DNA of 9,951 nucleotides, taken from NCBI GenBank assembly GCA_938038825.1, contig CALHST010000104.1:1-9951 (forward strand), given 5' to 3'. Positions 1-6,717 of the stretch are shown here, piece by piece. Numbering within the stretch: the stretch's first letter is position 1; each line of letters starts with the position of its first letter. A program made the translations under genes and the position numbers. The stretch comes from an uncultured Paracoccaceae bacterium. Lineage in GTDB: Bacteria > Pseudomonadota > Alphaproteobacteria > Rhodobacterales > Rhodobacteraceae. The notes beneath the pieces were generated by a model that worked only from the letters and a program-made list of their open reading frames with translations, ran no database searches and was not told the DNA's origin.

Positions 1-69
1 TGGCCGATCGAGTCCGGCTGGTGGCTGATGAAACGCGACCGCTTGTTGGCAAAACTGGGCCTGCGTTGA
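1..69 (+). CDS. C-terminal end of an unidentified protein (partial)
   Basis: An open frame enters from the left edge and runs 22 codons to a TGA at 67-69. The tail reads W-P-I-E-S-G-W-W-L-M-K-R-D-R and ends in a basic/leucine-rich K-L-G-L-R. The codons look like the neighbouring genes. Too little is visible to name a family. The stop codon directly abuts the stop of the convergent desaturase gene (TAG, read on the minus strand, at 70-72), so the two genes share no spacer and no room for a separate terminator between them. That it is a real gene end is an inference from the open frame and the exact abutment. Confidence 0.5.
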   Translation, partial: WPIESGWWLMKRDRLLAKLGLR

Positions 70-1236
70 CTATTCGGCGGGCGTGTCTGTGGGCTCTTTG
101 CGAAACTTCGCGCTGAACGGATACATGAACTGCTTCCAATACCCGCGCGGCACGGTGTCCCCGACTACACCATAATTTTCGGGCCATTCTTCGTTTTCTG
201 GCAGCCGATATGTGCCGAACAACCAATCGTAGATCGGGAAGTGGGACGCATAGTTGATATCAATCGCGGCACGGTCCGACCCATGATGCCAATGGTGGAA
301 CCGGGGCGAGACAAAAAAGCGTTCCAGCCAGCCAAACTTCCACCCGATATTGGCGTGGATGAAGCTGGAATAGAAATACACGATCAACAAATAGCCTTGG
401 ATCGCCTCGGGCTTGAATCCCAGCGTGAACATCGGCAACGCGGTGAGGCTGCGCAGAATGGCGATTTCGGCAAAGTGCATTCGTGCGCCGGCCAACCAAT
501 CCATCTTTTTGGTGGAGTGATGGATCGCGTGGAAGTTCCACAGGAACGGAAAGGTATGAAACGCACGATGCACCCAATACTGAATGAAATCTGTGGCAGC
601 CATGATCACCAAAACCTGCACCCAAAACGGCAGTGCCACGATATAGGCGCGCACATCGTCCAGCTCGACTGCTGCATTCACGTAATTGGACGGAGCGAGG
701 GTAATAAAGCCCAGAATCTGCACCATCATCGAACTTAACAGATAATAGAACATGTCCTCCTGCCATTCTTGACGAAAGACTGTTTGCTCGGGTCGTGCCG
801 GAAAGAAGCGTTCCAGAGGGACGAACAGGAAACCAACCACTAGCACGTTGATGATGAAGTAATCCAAACCGAAATACAGGCTCTGCGGAGGCGCCCCAGC
901 TGTGTCAGGCTGCGTCGTGGCCATCAGCGAGGCCACAACAGTGACCGCCAATGCTGCCCAACCCAGCGACTTTCGACGGCTTAGGATCAGACTTAACAAC
1001 GCCAGCGCATAGCCTGCCAGCAGAACAAAGCGCATGACCACCGTCATAATCCCGTTTTCATGAATAAAGGCGATTTCGGGATATGACAGAGTTTCCGGAT
1101 ACCAGCGCAGCAGCACCATCAAAAGCCCCGCCAACCCCGCCAACAAGGCCAGTGATCCACTCAGCCAGCCACTACCCAACGGGCGTTGATCCCGTGGCGT
1201 TTCCAACTGCTCAACGACTTTGTTTAGAAATTTCAT
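70..1236 (-). CDS. Sterol desaturase / fatty acid hydroxylase family protein
   Basis: This 388-residue integral membrane protein belongs to the fatty acid hydroxylase superfamily of non-haem di-iron enzymes, which oxygenate or desaturate lipid substrates at the membrane. The histidine clusters expected to bind the two irons are visible: HRAFH at 223-227, HAIHH at 236-240, isolated H254 and H294, and HHWHH at 314-318. Hydrophobic segments lie near 24-44, 65-85, 91-106, 122-140, 163-180, 200-220 and 280-295. The N-terminal 120 residues add about three membrane helices before the catalytic core. The ATG at 1236 is preceded by an AAGG ribosome site about six bases upstream. The gene is divergent from the MsrQ-like gene across 149 bp. 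The substrate cannot be read from sequence. The family includes carotenoid, sterol, hopanoid and aminolipid hydroxylases, so I only assign the family. Confidence 0.9.
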   Translation of the reverse strand: MKFLNKVVEQLETPRDQRPLGSGWLSGSLALLAGLAGLLMVLLRWYPETLSYPEIAFIHENGIMTVVMRFVLLAGYALALLSLILSRRKSLGWAALAVTVVASLMATTQPDTAGAPPQSLYFGLDYFIINVLVVGFLFVPLERFFPARPEQTVFRQEWQEDMFYYLLSSMMVQILGFITLAPSNYVNAAVELDDVRAYIVALPFWVQVLVIMAATDFIQYWVHRAFHTFPFLWNFHAIHHSTKKMDWLAGARMHFAEIAILRSLTALPMFTLGFKPEAIQGYLLIVYFYSSFIHANIGWKFGWLERFFVSPRFHHWHHGSDRAAIDINYASHFPIYDWLFGTYRLPENEEWPENYGVVGDTVPRGYWKQFMYPFSAKFRKEPTDTPAE

Positions 1237-1293
1237 GACATGCCTTGTGCTTTTGATGAATTGTCACACAGAAACTCACACCAAAAACAGTCA

Positions 1294-1311
1294 GGGAAAC
1301 CAGACTTTCCC
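1294..1311. promoter_or_regulatory. Inverted repeat in the divergent promoter region
   Basis: GGGAAA and TTTCCC form a perfect 6-bp inverted repeat around a 6-base centre in the 149-bp gap between the divergent desaturase and MsrQ-like genes. The position, 58-75 bases upstream of the desaturase start, fits an operator that could act on either gene. A 6-bp repeat can arise by chance, and I see no clear -35/-10 pair beside it. Confidence 0.25.
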
Positions 1312-1385
1312 GCACCGTTACGCAAAGATCACAAAGGCGTCAGCGCACTGCAATCCCCCCTGCGCCACCGCACAGATGTCGTTAC

Positions 1386-2018
1386 ATGCGCGTCATGACC
1401 CGGATTTTGAACTCTTTCCCGCTGTTGTATCTTTTACTGCTTTGGCCGGGGCACGTGACCATCTGGGATCTATATGGCCGCGAATGGTACTATCCCGAAA
1501 TGATGCATATCAGCGGCGTATGGTCCATCCGGTTGCTGATCCTGTGTATCGCAGTGACGCCCGTGTTGCGCCTGATCAACTGGATCGGTCACGGCAAAGC
1601 GCTTGGGCGCTGGCTGCTGCCACGGCGCCGCCATTTCGGACTTGCCAGCGGCATCTACGCCTTTGTGCATCTGGCCCATTATGTGATGCACGCAGAAGAT
1701 TTGGCAGACATCTGGATCGAGGCCTTTGATCTTGCCTTTTTGACCGGTTGGATCAGCTTGCTGATTTATGCAGCGCTCACAGTGACCTCGAATGATTGGT
1801 CGGTGATCCGATTGGGGCGATGGTGGAAAAAGCTGCACCTTCTTGTTTACCCTGCCGCCGCGTTTGCGTTCTGGCATTGGTATTTGTTTGACTTTCATAT
1901 TGACCGCGCGGGTTTCTGGGCAGCCTTGTTTTGCGCGCCGAAACTGATCCAAGGCGGCGTGCACCTGTGGCGTCGACGGTTGAATCCCGCGACTGCGAAG
2001 TCTACCTTTCGTACATAG
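1386..2018 (+). CDS. MsrQ/YedZ-like haem-binding membrane protein (ferric reductase-like transmembrane domain)
   Basis: The 210-residue protein has the ferric-reductase-like transmembrane domain. MsrQ (YedZ) carries electrons through haem b to the periplasmic methionine sulfoxide reductase MsrP. Family-like features are M-H-I-S-G at 40-44 followed by a helix ending A-V-T-P at 56-59, the run R-R-R-H-F-G-L-A at 80-87, H95/H98/H102 on the next helix, and a late K-K-L-H-L-L-V-Y at 148-155 with H151 and H164. These spaced histidines are the likely haem ligands. Length fits MsrQ (about 200 residues). There is no msrP next to it; the following gene is an acyltransferase 35 bp downstream, probably in the same transcript. 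No strong ribosome site precedes the ATG at 1386; the in-frame ATG at 1395 is an alternative. It could also be a different haem electron carrier of the same superfamily. Confidence 0.75.
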   Translation: MRVMTRILNSFPLLYLLLLWPGHVTIWDLYGREWYYPEMMHISGVWSIRLLILCIAVTPVLRLINWIGHGKALGRWLLPRRRHFGLASGIYAFVHLAHYVMHAEDLADIWIEAFDLAFLTGWISLLIYAALTVTSNDWSVIRLGRWWKKLHLLVYPAAAFAFWHWYLFDFHIDRAGFWAALFCAPKLIQGGVHLWRRRLNPATAKSTFRT

Positions 2019-2053
2019 CCCACACCTGCGGGCCAAATGCACAGGCAAGACGG

Positions 2054-3136
2054 ATGTCCCAACGCTACCATGGTCTGGACGCTTTGCGCGGCGGAGCCAT
2101 GCTGTTGGGCCTTGTTCTTCATGCGTGCCAGTTGTTTCTGACACCGGACCTGATGACGGACGTTCTGCCAAACGCCACAGTGACGCCGCCTGATCCCACC
2201 TTTACAACGCAACTGCTTGTTACTTGGATTCACAATTGGCGCATGCCGCTGTTCTTCATCCTCGCTGGGTTCTTTGCTGCGATGGTTCTGGAAAGACGCG
2301 GCTGGCGCAGCTTTTGGACTGATCGCGCCCAACGCATTTTTGGCGCATTGGTCGTGTTTCACCTGCTTTTTGTGCTCACGCTCGATCGTCCCCTTGGTGC
2401 GCTCGACCATCTTTGGTTCTTATGGACCCTTACATTCCTGTGCCTCATGGCCCCTGCGATCCCGGCTCACCGCACAGTTGGGTGGATAACACATCCCAAG
2501 CATTTGATCTGGCTGATCATTCCGGTCACTGTCAGTGGCTTGTTGGGGCGCAGTGGACTTTGGCATATCCGTCCGATCACCCTGCCCGATATCACGTGGC
2601 AGGCCCTGGCGCTTTATGGAACGTTCTTTGTGATCGGCCAAATCCTGTGGCACAATAAGGCAATCTTGGACAAACTCGCTGTGCCTCGCTTGGCAGTGGC
2701 ACTTCTCGCCATCGGGTCGCTTTTAACTGTTACCATCATGTTCATGTCGAACGCAGCGTTTTCAAACGTCTTCTTACAAGCCATTATTGCGGCATCAACA
2801 CTGCTTTGGTGCTTTGGATTGATCGGCTTGACGCATTGGGCGCTGACCCGTCCCCGAAAGTGGCTGAGTACATTGGTTGACCTTAGCTACCCGATTTACA
2901 TTTTTCACCTGTACCCCGTGATGCTGTTTGCAGCACTCGCGATAGAATTCGGCGCACCGCAAGGCATCGTCGTTATTCTTGGCGTGTTCGGAGGGTTGCT
3001 GACAGCGCTTTTGTGTACCGTGCTCTTGATCCGATACACGCCCCTGAACTGGTGCCTCGCGGGATATTCCAAAAGCTGGTTCAAACAGCCTTTTGACAAA
3101 AACGGCTGGCCCGAAACGCAAAAGGCCGCCCCCTAA
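2054..3136 (+). CDS. Acyltransferase 3 family membrane protein (OpgC-like)
   Basis: This is a polytopic inner-membrane acyltransferase of about 360 residues, in the family that adds acyl groups (acetyl, succinyl) to glycans or lipids; OpgC/MdoC succinylates periplasmic glucans. Family marks are R-Y-H-G-L-D-A-L-R-G at 4-13 with H23 in the first helix, W-R-M-P-L-F-F at 62-68 followed by A-G-F-F, H-L-W-F-L-W at 119-124, and a late S-Y-P-I-Y-I-F-H at 278-285. About ten hydrophobic helices span the protein and the tail is hydrophilic. The frame is open back to 1931, overlapping the upstream gene, but the first 41 residues are polar and unlike the family. The ATG at 2054, which starts M-S-Q-R-Y-H-G, gives the expected N-terminus and a 35-bp gap after the MsrQ-like gene. 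The acceptor molecule is unknown. Confidence 0.85.
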   Translation: MSQRYHGLDALRGGAMLLGLVLHACQLFLTPDLMTDVLPNATVTPPDPTFTTQLLVTWIHNWRMPLFFILAGFFAAMVLERRGWRSFWTDRAQRIFGALVVFHLLFVLTLDRPLGALDHLWFLWTLTFLCLMAPAIPAHRTVGWITHPKHLIWLIIPVTVSGLLGRSGLWHIRPITLPDITWQALALYGTFFVIGQILWHNKAILDKLAVPRLAVALLAIGSLLTVTIMFMSNAAFSNVFLQAIIAASTLLWCFGLIGLTHWALTRPRKWLSTLVDLSYPIYIFHLYPVMLFAALAIEFGAPQGIVVILGVFGGLLTALLCTVLLIRYTPLNWCLAGYSKSWFKQPFDKNGWPETQKAAP

Positions 3137-3148
3137 GGAACGGCCCTT
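3122..3148 (-). terminator. Terminator of rpmI-rplT, overlapping the end of the acyltransferase gene
   Basis: Read on the minus strand, AAGG(G)CCG and CGGCCTT form a stem with one bulged G around a 12-base loop, followed by a short run of T. It sits 25 bases after the rplT stop. It covers the stop codon of the convergent acyltransferase gene (3134-3136), so its right arm may also help end plus-strand transcription, although that side has almost no T run. Confidence 0.5.
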
Positions 3149-3172
3149 CAAAATCTATTACGCGGAAGGGGC

Positions 3173-3538
3173 TTAAGCCGCCAACGCGCCTTTGGCTTGA
3201 TCAACAATCGCCGCAAATGCGTCGGGCTCGTGGACCGCAAGATCTGCCAGGACTTTCCGGTCAACTTCAATACCAGCCAGTGTCAGACCGTTAATGAAGC
3301 GAGAATATGTCAGCGCTTCGTCATGTGCGCGTACAGCCGCGTTGATCCGTTGGATCCACAATGCGCGGAAATTCCGCTTGCGGTTCTTCCGGTCGCGTGT
3401 GGCGTACTGGTTGGCTTTATCAACCGCCTGACGGGCGACTTTGAAGGTATTCTTGCGGCGGCCGTAATAGCCTTTTGCTGCCTTAATGACCTTCTTGTGA
3501 CGGGCGTGGGTTGTGGTTCCACCTTTAGTTCGGGACAT
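3173..3538 (-). CDS. rplT: 50S ribosomal protein L20
   Basis: The 121-residue protein is ribosomal protein L20, which binds 23S rRNA early in assembly of the large subunit. The start M-S-R-T-K-G-G, the very basic N-terminal helix (H-A-R-H-K-K-V-I-K-A-A-K-G-Y-Y-G-R-R-K-N), R-D-R-K-N-R-K-R-N-F-R-A-L-W-I-Q-R-I-N near 48-66 and Y-S-R-F-I-N-G-L further on are characteristic. Length is normal. The ATG at 3538 is preceded by a perfect AGGAGG eight bases upstream. It follows rpmI after only 15 bp, so the two are co-transcribed. pheS, often found after rplT, is not here: a convergent acyltransferase gene lies downstream instead. Confidence 0.98.
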   Translation of the reverse strand: MSRTKGGTTTHARHKKVIKAAKGYYGRRKNTFKVARQAVDKANQYATRDRKNRKRNFRALWIQRINAAVRAHDEALTYSRFINGLTLAGIEVDRKVLADLAVHEPDAFAAIVDQAKGALAA

Positions 3539-3553
3539 ATAACTGGCCTCCTA

Positions 3554-3754
3554 TCAACGGTCGTAGGGCATGAAGCCCTTGACGATTTTTGAATCAGGTG
3601 CGGACAGCTCGGTGGTGCCGCGTGCATTACGGATGAATTTGCGTGTTCGCTTGATCATACCGTGGCGTTTGCCAGCCTGACCGCCGATGACCTTACCGGT
3701 CGCGGTCACTTTAAAGCGCTTTTTGGCGCTCGATTTCGTCTTCATTTTGGGCAT
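3554..3754 (-). CDS. rpmI: 50S ribosomal protein L35
   Basis: The 66-residue, lysine/arginine-rich protein is ribosomal protein L35. Visible family marks are M-P-K-M-K-T-K-S-S-A-K-K-R-F at the N-terminus, the central T-A-T-G-K-V-I near 17-23, and a histidine-containing G-K-R-H-G-M-I-K-R-T. Length is as expected. The ATG at 3754 has a TAGGAG ribosome site seven bases upstream. It is the first gene of a two-gene operon with rplT. infC, its frequent upstream neighbour in other bacteria, is absent; a PilJ-domain gene lies upstream and the pair has its own promoter at 3832-3860. Confidence 0.97.
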   Translation of the reverse strand: MPKMKTKSSAKKRFKVTATGKVIGGQAGKRHGMIKRTRKFIRNARGTTELSAPDSKIVKGFMPYDR

Positions 3755-3831
3755 TTGCGTCTCCTAATAGTTCGGGTACGTGATTGCGCGACTCGGCATG
3801 CCACTTTGGCCGGACGCGCGAACGAAGCCGC

Positions 3832-3860
3832 CGTATAGGAGCCATTCCGGCGTTTAGCAA
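3832..3860 (-). promoter_or_regulatory. Predicted sigma-70-type promoter of rpmI-rplT
   Basis: On the minus strand, TTGCTA (3855-3860) and TATACG (3832-3837) are separated by exactly 17 bases, a good housekeeping-type promoter. Transcription would begin near 3825, leaving a leader of about 70 bases before the rpmI start. A GGCGTTT/AAACGCC inverted repeat (3849-3855 and 3877-3883) overlaps the -35 element. It may be a control site, part of a weak terminator for the upstream gene, or chance. Confidence 0.6.
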
Positions 3861-3893
3861 GAGGAATCACCCCGCAAAACGCCGCCATGTGCG

Positions 3894-4763
3894 TTATTTC
3901 ATGTACAATTCCACAACTTTTTCAGAAAGATCTTTAAGCGTTTCACTTTGCATCGCAACAAAGGCCAGGTCCCGACTATTTTCATCCGGGTTTTCCAGGA
4001 TCGCAGTCAGGTGCGGCTGTATATCCGTCCAAGCGGACCGAACATCCATCAGTGCGGACATCACGGCCAAGTTTGGGGGATCAATAACTTCCATATCGTA
4101 ATCCCCTAATTCCATCGCACCCAGGGCCGTTTCGAACTGCTCCATGGTCAAAATCATATCATTTATCATTAAGTTACGATGCAAGTTCGACGCGATATAA
4201 CAAAAGCTTTTTGCCAGCCGCAGCGCCAACATGCGTTGCCGCATAGCAACGTCGATGGTGCTGGTCATGGATTTTCGTGCAACCAGCTTTTCAGTATACA
4301 CAGCCCTAATGACTTTGGTGGAAATTTCGGACAGCGATAGCAACGGCTTGTCCAAGCTGATAATGTGGCGCACCGGGACCGCATGCACGTCACCAGACAT
4401 GACCTGACGCGCTGCAGGCGAAAATCTTTGCCACGTGTCGTTCAAATTTCGCAATGCTCTTATAGCGGCAGGTTCAGTCTCAGCGGTCAAGTTCAGCCCG
4501 TCATCCCCCGCCATCAAAGCCGCCAGGTTTCGGTCAAATTGATCTGCCGCATCTTTTGCAATTTCGGAGTAGGTGTCGGCCTCATACCCGGTCAAAACAT
4601 AGCATGTTGCTTGTTCGATCCGCTGAGTAAGCTCTCGCTGTTCTGCAATGGTGGAGATTCTGCGCCAAATAGCCTGTTCTTGTTCAAGAACATCCTGTTC
4701 TGCCGCCCACGCGCCTGCTGATATCAGCAATGCAAAAATCGTTACCCAAACACGCCAAAACAT
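3894..4763 (-). CDS. Secreted protein with two tandem PilJ-type (NarX/PilJ N-terminal) domains
   Basis: I take the ATG at 4763 because a GAGGT ribosome site lies just upstream and it puts a signal peptide at the N-terminus (W-V-T-I-F-A-L-L-I-S-A-G-A-W-A-A, cleavage near residue 20). The upstream in-frame start at 4802 lacks these. The 289-residue product is then mostly helical. It holds two copies of the PilJ-type sensor domain found in periplasmic parts of PilJ and NarX: one near 33-125 (A-E-Q-R-E-L-T-Q-R-I-E-Q), one near 167-258 (A-M-R-Q-R-M-L-A-L-R-L-A-K). Each copy ends with a tryptophan-containing helix (N-D-T-W and R-S-A-W). No histidine kinase, methyl-accepting domain or anchor follows, so it is probably a free periplasmic sensor or binding protein. 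C54 and C188 occupy the same place in the two repeats. Ligand and partner are unknown. Confidence 0.8.
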   Translation of the reverse strand: MFWRVWVTIFALLISAGAWAAEQDVLEQEQAIWRRISTIAEQRELTQRIEQATCYVLTGYEADTYSEIAKDAADQFDRNLAALMAGDDGLNLTAETEPAAIRALRNLNDTWQRFSPAARQVMSGDVHAVPVRHIISLDKPLLSLSEISTKVIRAVYTEKLVARKSMTSTIDVAMRQRMLALRLAKSFCYIASNLHRNLMINDMILTMEQFETALGAMELGDYDMEVIDPPNLAVMSALMDVRSAWTDIQPHLTAILENPDENSRDLAFVAMQSETLKDLSEKVVELYMK

Positions 4764-4819
4764 AGACACCTCAACCTTTGACGCCCTTAAAATAGGACAC
4801 AAAAGTTAACGAACCCTTC

Positions 4820-4832
4820 ATTTGGGCCAAAT
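4820..4832. repeat. Perfect 13-base palindrome (ATTTGG-G-CCAAAT)
   Basis: Two 6-base arms mirror each other around one central base in the 76-bp gap upstream of the PilJ-domain gene. An odd palindrome this compact cannot form a stable RNA hairpin, so a protein-binding site is the more natural reading. The low number of bases means chance is possible. Confidence 0.25.
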
Positions 4833-4839
4833 TTTCCCC

Positions 4840-5064
4840 TTAGTTAAGGAAAACTGCAAAGACGCGCACAAAGACGTCCGGAATTTCAGCCAACGTATAA
4901 CCGCCGGGTTGCGATTGAAGCGCATACAAAATCAAACCGCCCGCGATCAATACGGTCACCGCCGAGGCCCGGGGTGACCGTCCATCACTGATCGCTGACA
5001 GAATCGACGGAACTGAAAATCCCGCAACTATCAATCCAAGAACCAAAGACACATCAGGGTTCAT
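4840..5064 (-). CDS. Small two-helix membrane protein of unknown function
   Basis: I do not recognise the family of this 74-residue protein. It has a hydrophobic helix at about 5-24 (V-S-L-V-L-G-L-I-V-A-G), a polar and charged turn (S-D-G-R-S-P-R, 26-32), a second helix at 34-50, and a C-terminal amphipathic stretch from about 58 (A-E-I-P-D-V-F-V-R-V-F). The reading as a real gene rests on an AAGGTGG ribosome site before the ATG at 5064, on the 36-bp spacing after the pyk stop in the same direction, and on its clean hairpin-like membrane topology. It is probably transcribed with pyk and perhaps with the PilJ-domain gene 76 bp downstream. A link to glycolysis or to the PilJ protein is only positional. 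Confidence 0.7.
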   Translation of the reverse strand: MNPDVSLVLGLIVAGFSVPSILSAISDGRSPRASAVTVLIAGGLILYALQSQPGGYTLAEIPDVFVRVFAVFLN

Positions 5065-5100
5065 AGCACCACCTTCGCATTCAATTCGTTGCGCGCAAGG

Positions 5101-6546
5101 TTACTCTGGGTCGGTTGCGTAAATCAAACGTTCATCGCACGGCGCAACACGTAAAATATTGGTGGTGCCCGTGACGTTGAATGGCACACCCGCTGTGACC
5201 AGAACCTGATCATTGTCGCTGGCGTATCCTTGTGCACGCGCCGCTGTCGCCGCATTCACAACGGCCATTTTGAACCGGTCAAGACGCGCAGTAATCACGC
5301 AGTTTGTACCCCAACTTAGGCACAATTGCCGCGCTGTTGTCTGCAGCGGCGTCAATGCCAAGATCGGAACCCGTGGGCGCTCTCTCGCAGTCAACAAGGC
5401 TGTCGTGCCGGACTGCGTAAAGCAACAAATTGCTTTGATATCCGTGGTTTCCGCAATCTCCCGCGCAGCAGCCACAATCCCATCAGCAACTGTTGTACGC
5501 GCCGCCTGACGGGATGCCTCAATAATCTGGGTATAGGTTGGGTCCTGCTCCACCTCGGTGGCGACGTTGTTCATCGTACTTACAGCTTCCAACGGGAAAT
5601 CACCCGCGGCGCTTTCCGCACTCAACATAACCGCATCTGCACCTTCATAGATCGCAGTCGCCACGTCAGACACTTCGGCGCGTGTTGGCATCGGGCTTTC
5701 GATCATGCTTTCCAACATTTGTGTGGCCACAATCACTGGCTTCGCGGCAGCACGGCATTTGCGCACCAAACGCTTCTGGATCGGCGGCACATTTTGCACC
5801 GGCAATTCTACGCCCAAATCACCACGGGCCACCATGATGCCATCCGACACTTTCAGAATATCCGCAAAGCGCGCAACCGCGTTAGGCTTTTCGATTTTCG
5901 ACAGAACCGCCGCACGTCCCATGATCAATGCCCGTGCTTCTTCGACATCCGCAGGCCTTTGAACAAAGCTCAGCGCAATCCAATCCACACCCAAATTGCA
6001 TGCAAATTCCAGATCCGCCTTGTCTTTTTCGGACAACGCCGCCAATGGCAATTCCACATCCGGGACGTTCACACCTTTGCGGTTTGATATCGTGCCGCCC
6101 GTGACCACAGTGCAATTGGCAAAATCTTTGCCACATTCGACCACTGTCAGTCGAATTTTACCGTCATTCACCAACAATGTCGCGCCTGCTTCCAGGGCCG
6201 CGAAAATCTCGGGATGGGGTAAATTCACGCGTGTCACGTCACCGGGAGTATCGTCAAGGTCCAATCGGAATGCCGCGCCATCCACCAAATCTTCGCTGCC
6301 CTGCGCAAAAACACCAACCCGCAGCTTGGGTCCCTGCAAGTCCGCCAGAATTGCAATGGGGGACCCCATATCCTCTTCAACCTTGCGGATATGTTTGTGC
6401 TTTTCTGCAATTTCTTCATGTGTGCCGTGGCTCATGTTCAAGCGAAAAACATCAGCCCCAGTTTCGTGAAGCGCCCGGATCATGTCATACGTTTCAGAGG
6501 CAGGACCCAAGGTCGCCACGATTTTCACATTACGCGTGCGTTTCAT
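5101..6546 (-). CDS. pyk: Pyruvate kinase
   Basis: The enzyme converts phosphoenolpyruvate and ADP to pyruvate and ATP, the last step of lower glycolysis (Entner-Doudoroff or EMP), in the cytoplasm. With the ATG at 6546 (M-K-R-T-R-N-V-K-I-V-A-T-L-G-P) it has 481 residues, the usual size. Conserved sites are F-R-L-N-M-S-H-G (34-41), A-D-L-Q-G-P-K-L (68-75), the catalytic lysine and metal glutamate in K-I-E-K (K217, E219), A-R-G-D-L-G-V-E (240-247), T-Q-M-L-E-S-M (275-281), and M-L-S-A-E-S-A-A-G-D (307-316). The C-terminal regulatory domain is present, with T-Q-S-G-T-T-A at 377-383. The frame is open upstream to 6636, but those 30 extra residues do not match the family. A GGGA ribosome site precedes 6546. 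It is divergent from the DUF1244 gene. Confidence 0.97.
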   Translation of the reverse strand: MKRTRNVKIVATLGPASETYDMIRALHETGADVFRLNMSHGTHEEIAEKHKHIRKVEEDMGSPIAILADLQGPKLRVGVFAQGSEDLVDGAAFRLDLDDTPGDVTRVNLPHPEIFAALEAGATLLVNDGKIRLTVVECGKDFANCTVVTGGTISNRKGVNVPDVELPLAALSEKDKADLEFACNLGVDWIALSFVQRPADVEEARALIMGRAAVLSKIEKPNAVARFADILKVSDGIMVARGDLGVELPVQNVPPIQKRLVRKCRAAAKPVIVATQMLESMIESPMPTRAEVSDVATAIYEGADAVMLSAESAAGDFPLEAVSTMNNVATEVEQDPTYTQIIEASRQAARTTVADGIVAAAREIAETTDIKAICCFTQSGTTALLTARERPRVPILALTPLQTTARQLCLSWGTNCVITARLDRFKMAVVNAATAARAQGYASDNDQVLVTAGVPFNVTGTTNILRVAPCDERLIYATDPE

Positions 6547-6634
6547 GTTAGATTCCCAAAAAATGTAAGTTGTTAGCGTTATCACCGAATTCGCTCCAAG
6601 GTTCAACTCACCTCTCGCCCTCTTGACGGCCTTC

Positions 6635-6663
6635 ATTATATGCCCAATTTATACATCAACCGA
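6635..6663 (-). promoter_or_regulatory. Predicted pyk promoter
   Basis: The minus strand carries a perfect TATAAT at 6635-6640. At 17 bases upstream lies TCGGTT (6658-6663), a poor -35. A TTGATG lies nearer but its 13-base spacing is too short. Transcription would begin near 6628, giving a leader of about 80 bases before the pyk ATG at 6546. The weak -35 may mean activator dependence. Confidence 0.4.
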
Positions 6664-6695
6664 TGCACGCCATTGCGCGAAAATTCGCTGAAAAC

Positions 6696-6717
6696 GCGTA
6701 GGGCCCGTGCCCTGCGT
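6696..6717 (+). promoter_or_regulatory. Hairpin just upstream of the DUF1244 gene
   Basis: GCGTAGGGC and GCCCTGCGT pair over nine positions, two of them G-U wobbles, around a CCGT loop, 28 bases before the DUF1244 start. There is no T run after it, so it is not a standard terminator. It could be a leader structure of the plus-strand transcript or part of an operator. No clear plus-strand promoter can be placed in the roughly 200-bp pyk/DUF1244 gap. Confidence 0.3.

Noticed and set aside
1931..2053. N-terminal extension of the acyltransferase frame back to 1931.
   Set aside because: It overlaps the MsrQ-like gene, encodes polar residues unlike the family, and the ATG at 2054 gives the conserved acyltransferase N-terminus.
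1470..2410. Long minus-strand open frames opposite the MsrQ-like and acyltransferase genes.
   Set aside because: Antisense shadows: low-complexity, polar translations without motifs, against well-supported membrane proteins on the plus strand.
3849..3883. GGCGTTT/AAACGCC inverted repeat as a terminator of the PilJ-domain gene.
   Set aside because: The 7-bp stem has a 21-base loop and no T run, and it overlaps the rpmI promoter; too weak to list as a terminator.
5326..6087. Long plus-strand open frame (253 codons) opposite pyk.
   Set aside because: It is the antisense shadow of a clear pyruvate kinase gene; its translation is rich in histidine, arginine and cysteine without any recognisable domain.
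6547..6636. N-terminal extension of pyruvate kinase to 6636.
   Set aside because: The family begins at M-K-R-T-R-N-V-K-I-V (6546), and the extension covers the predicted leader and reaches the -10 element at 6635-6640.
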